DNA of 17,804 nucleotides from NCBI GenBank assembly GCA_023255285.1, contig JALRIY010000021.1:1-17804 (forward strand). The letters run 5' to 3'. The stretch is from Algoriphagus sp. (GTDB taxonomy: Bacteria > Bacteroidota > Bacteroidia > Cytophagales > Cyclobacteriaceae). Positions 1 to 7,435 of this stretch are shown piece after piece. The notes below the pieces were generated by a model. That model searched no databases, had not been told where the DNA came from, and saw nothing but the letters and a program-made list of their open reading frames with translations. Every line of letters starts with the position of its first letter. Position 1 is the first letter of the stretch. The translations under genes were made by a program, and so were the position numbers.

Positions 1-146
1 AACTGGTGTGCAAGCTCTCCCAAGGGAATATTATCGGCTCCTAAGTTGTCTTCTTCGTATTCCCATTCCTCACGCACGTCGATAAAGTGAAATTTTTCGC
101 CTTGCTCTAATCTTTCTTTTAGTTCGTTTACGGTAATATCTTCCAT
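1..146 (-). CDS. Rhodanese-like domain protein (partial, C-terminus outside window)
   Basis: The reverse strand encodes the first 48 residues of a protein starting at ATG 144-146 (MEDITVNELKERLEQGEKFH). It continues with FIDVREEWEYEEDNLGADNIPLG. The FIDVRE...E.....I.GA-NIPL layout is the N-terminal half of a single rhodanese domain. Such domains carry a catalytic cysteine for sulfur transfer in a loop about 30 residues further on, which lies outside the window, so activity cannot be judged. The start lies 1 base from the stop of the upstream T9SS-protein gene, which suggests translational coupling in one transcript. No signal peptide is visible, so the product is probably cytoplasmic. Small single-domain rhodaneses of this kind are common in Bacteroidota. 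The family call is fairly safe; the substrate is unknown. Confidence 0.8.
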   Translation of the reverse strand, partial: MEDITVNELKERLEQGEKFHFIDVREEWEYEEDNLGADNIPLGELAHQ

Positions 147-147
147 G

Positions 148-2007
148 TTATTTTTTAACTAATATTCGAAATGAGGTGATCTCTAAGTCACAAACCACCC
201 GGATAAAGTAGAGTCCTGGTAGCTGATCCTTAAAATTAAGGACTTCTCCTAGATTATTAGCTATGCGTGGAGGGGTAATCTCTCGGCCGTAAGCGTCAAG
301 CACCTGAAGGTAGGAAAATTCCCCTTCGATTTTCACTTCATCTATAGCTGGATTGGGATAGACCCTGAGGGAAGTATTGGTGCTTACATTTCCACCTGCA
401 TTACTAGCTAAACGCACGTGCGGACGGATCAAAAGCGCACCTGCGACATCTTTATTTTGAACCCATCCCCCTCCTACATTGTAATAGATGCGGCCCCCAA
501 AATCTGTTGATTTGTCCAACCCAACTTGCAAGAAATCGTTGGTGAATTGGGTGAATCCCACATAAAAGGTACCGGATACAGGTACGGCTTCTTCCAATTT
601 AAAATAAATGATGGGTTGTTCGGGAGACTTGGCCGGTAGAGTCACTTCTTGGGTGTACAGTGGAGTATTGTCCAAAGATGACCATACGACTAGGTCCACT
701 ACCTGATTGGCCTGCCTTGCACTAGCAAAATCAATGGAGATGCCGGTTAGAACGACTGGTTCAGGTGTGGTATAGGCAATAGCCAATTGCCCTGAACGTT
801 GATTGATTCCTGCAGTGTAGTCAGCTTGCCCTTGATCATAGGCAAAGAAATCTCGAAGAGAGAACTTGGTTCTTACTTGGTCGTTAATTCGGAAATCCAC
901 CTGAGCATATCGAGTGGTATCTGTTCCAGTGATACTTGTCAATAGGCCATCTCCAGTAATGAGGGAGGTTTCAAAGTATATCTCCCCAGGTTGTCTCGGT
1001 ACGGGTATTTCAGAAAAGGTTCTACTGACAATAGTCCTTCTTTCCAAAGCATTGGGTACGGGATTGAATGGAGTTGTAGTGTTTATTGGAAGTAAGTTGG
1101 TTGCGCTACTGTCTTGTAGGGTTACCGAAAATTCCATCGCTCGAAATCGATTTTCAAGGTTTTGAAATTCACTTTTTACAGTAGACCAGTTGTCTTTTTG
1201 ATGTTTGGCTAAAAGTTCCCACGGATAGGCACCAAAGTCACCCAGGCGAACAGCACTTGGAACGGTAATGGCACGGTCAGGATAAGTGAGGAGGGAAGGA
1301 CTTCGTTCGCTATTTAAATAGACATAGTCCAGTAACCAAGAATCAAAAGGGCCGCTTTGCCTGCCGTTGGAGAAAAACCGAAACTGAAAGTTGGCATGCT
1401 GCCATTCGGGTAGGATGGAAATGATTTCTTGAGTAAATAGATTGCGGTCTAAACCATCTCCCCCTGACTTTTCCCACACGGTCTGCCAGTTTCCTGAGGG
1501 AGGTAGGATTTGCAGAGTAAGGCGATCTGAGCGATCTGGTACTTCAGCTTTTCCTCCTGCTTGCCAAAAGAAACTAAGATACAGACTAGTTTGCTCAACT
1601 ACATCTAAGGAACTTAAATCCAAGGGAATACTGGTTAAGAAATCGCTTTCTCCTTGATCCTTTTCTTGCAAGGAATAAGAACGCCCAAGCTCATCCACCC
1701 CATTGAAGAGGACCATGCCTATGGAAGGGGCATTCGTTCCGATGGTTTCGGTATAGGAAGATCCTTCTATTATCCATTTGGATGGGTCAATTCCTTGAGA
1801 AAAATCATCCCAGAAAGGGATGAGTCCATTCGCTGCTTGACGTTCGTGAGGGCGAGAATCTGAGAGGGAATTAACTGGATTCCGATGTGTTGGAGCAAAA
1901 ACAACGAATTGAGCACTGCTAGGAGTACTTTGACTCAACAAAGCAATTAGAAAAAGTAAAAATAGATAGGGATTACTTCTCAAAACTAATTGTTTTTGGA
2001 AATCCAA
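148..2007 (-). CDS. Secreted protein with T9SS type A C-terminal sorting domain, TTG start
   Basis: This is a 619-residue exported protein. An N-terminal signal peptide (hydrophobic core YLFLLFLIALLS, cleavage near SSAQ-F at about residue 33) is followed by a region like the beta-sandwich domains of secreted Bacteroidota proteins. That region opens with FWDDFSQG at about 65-72 and includes SIPLDLSSLD and LSFFWQAGG. Residues 547-619 form a T9SS type A sorting domain: LRVYPNPA at its start, a GLYFIRV strand near the end and a basic KK terminus. The protein should cross the inner membrane by Sec and the outer membrane by T9SS. The first in-frame ATG lies at about residue 98, beyond the signal peptide, so a non-ATG start is required. 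TTG at 2007 has AGGAGA (2020-2025) upstream; TTG at 1983, just after the upstream stop, is the alternative. I see no catalytic motif, so the function is unknown. Confidence 0.82.
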   Translation of the reverse strand: MDFQKQLVLRSNPYLFLLFLIALLSQSTPSSAQFVVFAPTHRNPVNSLSDSRPHERQAANGLIPFWDDFSQGIDPSKWIIEGSSYTETIGTNAPSIGMVLFNGVDELGRSYSLQEKDQGESDFLTSIPLDLSSLDVVEQTSLYLSFFWQAGGKAEVPDRSDRLTLQILPPSGNWQTVWEKSGGDGLDRNLFTQEIISILPEWQHANFQFRFFSNGRQSGPFDSWLLDYVYLNSERSPSLLTYPDRAITVPSAVRLGDFGAYPWELLAKHQKDNWSTVKSEFQNLENRFRAMEFSVTLQDSSATNLLPINTTTPFNPVPNALERRTIVSRTFSEIPVPRQPGEIYFETSLITGDGLLTSITGTDTTRYAQVDFRINDQVRTKFSLRDFFAYDQGQADYTAGINQRSGQLAIAYTTPEPVVLTGISIDFASARQANQVVDLVVWSSLDNTPLYTQEVTLPAKSPEQPIIYFKLEEAVPVSGTFYVGFTQFTNDFLQVGLDKSTDFGGRIYYNVGGGWVQNKDVAGALLIRPHVRLASNAGGNVSTNTSLRVYPNPAIDEVKIEGEFSYLQVLDAYGREITPPRIANNLGEVLNFKDQLPGLYFIRVVCDLEITSFRILVKK

Positions 2008-2744
2008 AGGTCTATTAAATCTCCTGTTTTCAGTTCTACCCCAAGAAGTGGGTTTTGGAGGTAAACTTTTCCTGGGCTTAAGGAGTCAGTTTTTTGGTAA
2101 ATTTTTCTTCCCAATCGAAGGCCTGATCCTAGTATCAGAAATTCAGCTTCCTCCTCCTCTAATCCCACAAAATTAGGTGTAGTTAAAAGTTGATTGCCTA
2201 ATCCATCGCCAACCACCAAATCTATTTTTGATCCTTTAGGAATGGGTGATCCTTCGGAAATAGGAGAGTCGTTAAATCGTTGTTCCAGCACTACATTGAT
2301 ACCGATATCTGGAACATAAATAATGTCCCCACGTTGCAATCCAAGGTTGGCCAAAATTTCTTGAACATTTTTCAAGGGCATGTTTACCAAACTCGGCATT
2401 TTTAGAATGGGTGCATTTCTAGCATTGAGTGTTAAGTAAATCTTTCGTCCCTTTTTTACTAGGACATCAGCCTCTGGACGCTGCTTTAATATGGCTAGGG
2501 GATTTTTTTCAGCGCTAAATCCTGAGTCAGGAAGAATTTCAAACTCGAGGGAAGTCCTGCGTAGCATTCCTTCTGCTTCCTCATAGGACATACCTTCTAA
2601 GTCTGGAACGGAGACGGTCTCCCCATGGTTGGTGTAAAAGGGGAGATAAAGCTTGAGGAAAAGTACTCCCAATGCAATTGATATACCTGCAATTAGGAGT
2701 AGGTGAATACCAACTTTTTTTAATTGTGGGAGAAGTGATTGCAT
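1986..2744 (-). CDS. Membrane-anchored PASTA-domain protein (three PASTA repeats, no kinase)
   Basis: This 252-residue protein has a short cytoplasmic N-terminus, one membrane helix (about 12-34) and an outside-facing region of three PASTA domains at about 43-108, 112-178 and 187-249. Each begins with a P.L.G/N or PNFVG motif (VSVPDLEGMSYEEAE, MPSLVNMPLKNVQ, TPNFVGLEEEEAE) and ends in a KKG/PKG/KTG-x-x-I-x-L strand. PASTA domains bind peptidoglycan fragments or beta-lactams in Ser/Thr kinases and penicillin-binding proteins of Gram-positives. Here neither a kinase nor a transpeptidase domain is attached, a form found in Bacteroidota and of unclear role. A structural or sensing function at the cell wall is inference. 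The ATG start at 2742-2744 places the helix correctly. The gene overlaps the next one by 22 bases if that one starts at TTG 2007. Confidence 0.85.
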   Translation of the reverse strand: MQSLLPQLKKVGIHLLLIAGISIALGVLFLKLYLPFYTNHGETVSVPDLEGMSYEEAEGMLRRTSLEFEILPDSGFSAEKNPLAILKQRPEADVLVKKGRKIYLTLNARNAPILKMPSLVNMPLKNVQEILANLGLQRGDIIYVPDIGINVVLEQRFNDSPISEGSPIPKGSKIDLVVGDGLGNQLLTTPNFVGLEEEEAEFLILGSGLRLGRKIYQKTDSLSPGKVYLQNPLLGVELKTGDLIDLWISKNN

Positions 2745-2844
2745 AGAATTAAGTTAGAGTCAGTTGAATCTTTAGCTTCTCTACTAGCATGGGAATGAGC
2801 CTTAAAAATACTTGGCCGATAGAAATCCTTTCAGCAGGTATTTT
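2745..2844. other. Intergenic spacer between metalloprotease stop and PASTA gene start
   Basis: This 100-base spacer lies between two minus-strand genes. I see no TAnnTTTG -7 box and no hairpin followed by a T tract. A 13-codon minus-strand ORF starts at ATG 2788-2790 but has no recognisable content. The PASTA gene either reads through from the metalloprotease or uses a promoter I cannot recognise. Confidence 0.5.
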
Positions 2845-5800
2845 TTATTGAATTAAAACTCGTTTTATCTCCTGGAGGCTAGTGCTATTTATTTTGAAAA
2901 CATAAAGGCCTGCGCTAAACATCTCTCTACTAAACGTATACGTTTGGTTTAGCGTATTTGGAAACGATAATTCTCGCACAACCGCACCTGTAGACGAGAT
3001 AATTTGTATGGTTACATTTTCTCTTCTCGGAAGATTAAATGCGATATTCACAAATTCTGAAGCTGGATTGGGATATACTACGCTGTTCTTTTCAGCTGGA
3101 ATCACGGGATCAGGATTTGCACTCAAGAAAAGCTCAAAGTTGTCCAGGTAAACCGATGAATTTTGACTGCCTTGCCCTTCCAAAGCAAACGCAAGTCGTA
3201 ATTGATCGTTTCCTTCCCCCGTAAACTCCGTAAGATTGACATATTTTCGTTCAAAATCCCCTGCACTCGTTGGATTGACGGGCCCTCCACTTACAGTAGT
3301 TAGTTCAGCACCTGCTGCTGACCAAATTACTTGGTAGGTTTCTCCTTCGTTGGTGCTTGCCAGTAAGGAAAGGGTGGTCAAGGGATCTACAGGCCCCGAA
3401 GCTAGATCAAAGAAAATACTTGCTTGTCGACTTTTTGACAAATCAAATAAGGGAGAGCCTAGCCAGTAAGAGTTATCTGAGGTGATTTGTTGAAGGGTAG
3501 CCAAATTATTCGGACCTGTACCCCCACTGGACGTAGTTACCTCCCAAGGCGTTTGACCACGCTCAGGATTGATGCTTAACCAAGGGGAAATTTCTGTGGT
3601 TCCGTTAAAATTCTGTCTCCAGGGGATCTCTATGCGCCCTGTATTCTCAATAAAATTCCAATTTACTTGAGGTGCAGCAGGGATATTTTGGTCAAAATTT
3701 GGTTCGGAAATCCCAAATTTCAAATTATTTATTCCATCGGTCGTGGAGTTTGCCAAGCTCACGTTGATCGATTCGCCAGGAGGGATGACAAACCCAGAAC
3801 CAAGAAATACTCGGTTTCCAGAATTATTTGTATTTCTGCTGAATAAAAACTTAGATATAGGCAAATTCCCGGTATTAGTCAACCGTACGATCTCGTTGAC
3901 GTGGTTTCCAGCGCTAATAGGGCTTGGAGCTACAATGCCTTCGATTTTTATATCGTATTTAAATTCCTCATTGGGAACGACACGTAGGTTTCGAATGAAA
4001 ATATTGTTGCCATAAGCATTTTTTGTAACGATCGCTACCCTGACATTCCCTAAATCCTTGAATTGATTTAAGTTCACTAGCTCTGTTCTAAATTGAGAGT
4101 CACTAGTTGGAATAAATTCTTCGACAGTTGCGTCGGAAGTTTGAAGCCGAGTGCCAAATTTCTTGTAGGGAGCGCTAATGATATCAAAATCTAGACTACA
4201 ATCTGGAGCAATGGCTACGAGCAATTCGTCCTGGAATCCAGGTTCATTGTAGGGAGCATGAGCCATCTCAAATACCAACTGTGCATTCGGGTATTTATTC
4301 AAATCAATTTGAGGCGAAATAAAATAATCCAGTTGACCTTGTGCTTCGTATTCGTAATGACGAATAAACAGTGCAGGTTGAGGAGTTCCATTTAGAGTTA
4401 CATTGGTTTGCTCCCAAGTCAATGACTGATCTGGATTTCCTATGATCCAAGTAGTTGGCAGTGAGCTTAAGGAAAGCGTATATGGCAGGGACAATTGCCC
4501 CTGTTGAACAGGCTTGGCAGTTAATGTATTGTTAGCCGCTACAAGATCTGTTAGATCATTTACTTGAACTATTGTGAACACAAATTCATTGACTTCACCT
4601 GAAGTTTCAAGACTTTCAAAAGTGAGGATTTCCGTATCGGTTGTGTTGAGTTCGGTCGCAAATCGCTTACTTTCAATCAACTGCCCATTCCATCTAAATT
4701 CTACCGTTACAGAGGTAATGAATTCATTTCCACGATTTTGAATCTCAATTTGAGGAGTTACCGTGCTTTGGCAAAGTGCATCCGCAGGGTTAATTACCTT
4801 AAGAATGGAAGCATCTCTTGTGGATAGCTCGGGCTCTTTGGTTGCTCGATTGTTTACCAAAGTGGCCCTTCTTGGACTATTGGCAAGTACCGCATCAAAT
4901 CGTTCTACTTGTCCTTTTGTAAACAAATTCATACATGGATCGGGGGTATAATCCATGTAGTTTTGGATCATATTGCTGTTTTCGCAAGAAACACGAATTG
5001 GGTTATCGTTGCAAATGGTATTGTTAGGGGCATCTTGATTAGGGGTATCCGCCACAAAATCATCTACTTCGCAGCCTCCATCCCCCCAAATGTGGCGTAA
5101 ACCCAGGTAGTGTCCAACTTCGTGGGTTGCAGTTCTTCCATTGGTATTGGCTGCGGTACCTGGTCCAGTTCCAAAAAAGAGGTAATCGACTGTTACCCCG
5201 TCACGAATTGCTGCTGAGGGAGCGAAATTTAGTCCGGGTAAATTAGAAGTGGGAAAGGTCGCAAACCCTAAATAAGGAGAAACCAAAGGCACTACCCACA
5301 TATTTAAATACTCTTCAGGATTCCATTGAGATGTCTGACCTATAAGCGTTGCATCTCCTGGTTCATAAATCTCCTTTGGTCCTTGCTTACGTACAATTCC
5401 TGTAGTTGGAAGCCCGTTTGGATCTTGCTTTGCCAAAACGAATTCGATATTTGCATCTGCTGCCACAGGCACAAATTCCGCTTTGGTGAGGATAGCATCT
5501 GCATTTAATCTTCTGAAGTCCTCATTTAAAACACGAATTTGTTCAAAGATCTGTGCATCTGAAATATTGGCATCGACACCGATGTCGGTTCCATTGTGGA
5601 TAATATGTACGACTATTGGAATCACTCTTTTTTCAGCCTGAATCCTCATGACTTGCGGTTTGCTGTTCTTTTCTGTGATTTTACGCGTAATCCAATCTTC
5701 AAAAAATCTTTCGTGCCAAACACACCCAGCTCTTTCTCCTGCTGAATTTCCAATAAGGTATGTCCACACTTTTCACCATGCCCCAAACCAACGTGGCCAT

Positions 5801-5918
5801 AGGAAGCATCCTTAAATTCTTTTAAAATTACCCCTTGTCCAAAGCTAGGTAGAGATAATAATGTTAAAAGCCCTACAAAAAATAGCGCGCCACGGCTTAG
5901 TTGGTTTATTTTTTTCAT
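2845..5918 (-). CDS. M43 (pappalysin-type) zinc metalloprotease, T9SS-exported; frame broken at 5701-5706
   Basis: Two overlapping minus-strand frames make one gene. Frame A starts at ATG 5916-5918 with a signal peptide (ALFFVGLLTLLSLPSFGQ, cleavage near residue 28) and the N-terminal propeptide up to FGTKDF. Frame B, which is open from 5769 without a credible start, continues with FEDWITRKI and the rest. Adding one T at 5701-5706 joins them into a 1024-residue protein (numbering below). It carries HEVGHYLGLRH at 266-276, the HExxHxxGxxH zinc site with E267 as catalytic base, and a Met-turn NYMDY near 320-324. Cysteines around the active site are as expected for M43. Beta-rich domains follow, and a T9SS type A sorting domain is at 947-1024 (VVYPNPASEF...SAGLYVFKI...KRVLIQ). 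It should be secreted and degrade extracellular protein. It follows the NifU-like gene by 11 bases. As read, it is a recent pseudogene, a sequencing error or a recoded gene. Confidence 0.85.
5701..5706 (-). other. Frameshift site: run of six T in the metalloprotease gene
   Basis: On the minus strand the bases read GAT TTT TTG AAG in the signal-peptide frame and TTT TTT GAA GAT TGG in the catalytic frame. Moving from the first to the second needs a -1 slip or one extra T. The zero-frame bases T TTT TTG fit the X XXY YYZ slippery heptamer pattern. The restored peptide is GTKDFFEDWITRKI. No strong downstream stem-loop is evident; a 10-base palindrome (TTACGCGTAA, 5681-5690) sits just downstream. 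A homopolymer indel is the simpler explanation. Confidence 0.8.
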
Positions 5919-5929
5919 GGAGTGGAGGG

Positions 5930-6178
5930 TTAAGCAACGGTAAGGTTAATTGCTTCTACTCGCTTGATTTCAGGGATGGCGCGCAAAATGGCTTCTTCAA
6001 CTCCTGCTTTTAGAGTCATGGAGGACATGGGGCAAGAACCACAATTTCCCAGCATTTCAATTTTTAACACATACTCTTCTGTAAGCTCTACAATACGTAC
6101 ATTTCCTCCATCTGCTTCTAGATAAGGTCGAATGGTGTCTAAAGCAAATTCTATTTTTTCTCTCAATACAGCTTCCAT
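5930..6178 (-). CDS. NifU C-terminal-domain (Nfu-type) Fe-S scaffold protein
   Basis: This 82-residue cytoplasmic protein consists of a single NifU-like C-terminal domain. It shows IRPYLEADGGNVRIVEL at about 16-32 and the CxxC cluster site NCGSCPMSS with C46 and C49. Nfu-type proteins bind a [4Fe-4S] cluster, usually across a dimer through the two cysteines, and deliver it to target enzymes. ATG 6176-6178 gives the usual family N-terminus (MEAVLREKIEFAL). An in-frame TTG two codons upstream (6184) is possible but not needed. The start lies 9 bases after the mrp stop, and the metalloprotease follows after 11 bases. Pairing with mrp fits a shared role in Fe-S delivery and is common in Bacteroidota. 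Confidence 0.9.
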   Translation of the reverse strand: MEAVLREKIEFALDTIRPYLEADGGNVRIVELTEEYVLKIEMLGNCGSCPMSSMTLKAGVEEAILRAIPEIKRVEAINLTVA

Positions 6179-6187
6179 GAGCAATTC

Positions 6188-7282
6188 TTAAGGTTTAATT
6201 TCTACTAACTCGGTTTTCTCTAGTGAAGAATTCCGTATTGCTATTTGACGCGCTACCTCCTCTGCAAGTTTCAAATAGGCCTCTTTAGTAGGTCCAGATT
6301 TAAGTACTGCTGGGTAGCCGCTATCTCCACTTTCGCGGATACTTTGTACTATTGGAACTTCTCCTAGGAAGGGAACCTGGTATTTTTCTGCCAGCTTCTT
6401 TCCCCCATCCTTACCAAACAGGTAATATTTGTGGTTTGGAAGTTCTTCAGGTGAAAAATAAGCCATATTTTCTATAACACCTAAGATGGGAACATTAATT
6501 TGAGCCTGGCGAAACATGCTTAATCCTTTCGTGGCATCGGCAAGTGCTATTTTTTGGGGAGTTGTCACTATTACAGCTCCTGTTACTGGTACAGTTTGTA
6601 CCAGTGTGAGATGAATGTCAGAGGTACCTGGAGGTAGATCTATTAATAAGTAATCCAACTCTCCCCATTCCACATCGGCAATAAATTGGCGCAAAGCTGA
6701 GCTCGCCATGGGACCTCTCCAAACGACAGCACTGTCCGTTGGAGTTAAAAATCCAATAGACATCATCTTCACACCATACTGAGTAATTGGTACAATAATA
6801 TTCTTTTCCCCTTCTTTTTTTACCGCGGGTTGTTCCCCCTCTACATTAAACATGGTAGGTATGGAGGGACCTGAAATATCTGCATCAATCAATCCTACTT
6901 TCGCTCCTAGTTCAGCAAGGGCAACAGCTAAGTTGACTGCTGTCGTGGATTTACCAACGCCTCCTTTTCCTGAAGCGATGGCAATGATATTCTTTACTTG
7001 TGGGAGTATGGGGGTGGCGTCACGGACGGTAGTGACCTGTGAGGTCATAAAAATCTCCCAGCTGTAATTATTGCCAAAATCTTCATCCAAAACCTCCAAG
7101 CAATTATTTTTAATGACTTCCTTTAGTGGGCAGGCGGGTGTGGTCAGTACAACCGAAAACTTAACCAAATTGCCATTTATTTCTATCCCCTGAATCATTC
7201 CCAATGAAACCAAATCCCGTTTTAAATCAGGATCTTGAACTTTGGAGAGGGATTTTTTCAACAATTCTGGAGTCAATTGCAT
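6188..7282 (-). CDS. mrp: Mrp/NBP35-family P-loop ATPase, Fe-S cluster carrier
   Basis: This 364-residue protein has an N-terminal MIP18/DUF59 domain (about 1-85, with TTPACPLK at 48-55) fused to a deviant-Walker A ATPase. The P-loop IASGKGGVGKST is at 102-113, with DADISGPS at 133-140 and the Walker B-like LLIDLPPGTSDIHL at 212-225. Mrp/ApbC proteins bind and transfer [4Fe-4S] clusters in an ATP-dependent way. The CxxC pair that carries the bridging cluster in many relatives (after the ENM motif) is absent: here ENM at 271-273 is followed by AYFSPEELP. I recall this as usual for Bacteroidota but cannot verify it. The MIP18 cysteine C51 remains. The ATG start at 7280-7282 fits the family. It is the first gene of an mrp-nifU-metalloprotease run and is divergent from dnaG. 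Confidence 0.93.
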   Translation of the reverse strand: MQLTPELLKKSLSKVQDPDLKRDLVSLGMIQGIEINGNLVKFSVVLTTPACPLKEVIKNNCLEVLDEDFGNNYSWEIFMTSQVTTVRDATPILPQVKNIIAIASGKGGVGKSTTAVNLAVALAELGAKVGLIDADISGPSIPTMFNVEGEQPAVKKEGEKNIIVPITQYGVKMMSIGFLTPTDSAVVWRGPMASSALRQFIADVEWGELDYLLIDLPPGTSDIHLTLVQTVPVTGAVIVTTPQKIALADATKGLSMFRQAQINVPILGVIENMAYFSPEELPNHKYYLFGKDGGKKLAEKYQVPFLGEVPIVQSIRESGDSGYPAVLKSGPTKEAYLKLAEEVARQIAIRNSSLEKTELVEIKP

Positions 7283-7410
7283 GGTATTTGATTTTTTTTT
7301 GCAAGTTAGGTCAAGAATGTGTCTTAGAAAAACCTCTACAGGTATTTTACAAGGTGTGGGAACCGAATTTTCTTCTTTGGCATCAAGCTACGATTTCCCA
7401 TCGGAGTCAT

Positions 7411-7418
7411 TACCTTTG
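7411..7418 (+). promoter_or_regulatory. Candidate Bacteroidota -7 box for dnaG (TACCTTTG)
   Basis: TACCTTTG matches the Bacteroidota sigma-A -7 consensus TAnnTTTG and lies 17 bases before the dnaG ATG. I see no clear -33 TTG/TTTG at the usual spacing (the nearest TTTG, 7376-7379, is 31 bases upstream), so the call is tentative and the leader would be very short. The same octamer recurs on the other strand upstream of the glycosyltransferase pair. The rest of the 153-base mrp-dnaG divergent region shows no clear mrp promoter, only TAACTTG near 7302-7308 on the minus strand, one T short of consensus. Confidence 0.4.
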
Positions 7419-7435
7419 TTTACTCTATTCATCCC

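Noticed and set aside
2749..2790. 13-codon minus-strand ORF upstream of the PASTA gene
   Set aside because: No leader-peptide features such as repeated regulatory codons and no attenuator hairpin follow it.
5769..5769. GTG at 5767-5769 as the true start of the metalloprotease
   Set aside because: It would remove the signal peptide needed for a T9SS cargo and give an N-terminus unlike the family; the upstream frame carries the correct export signal.
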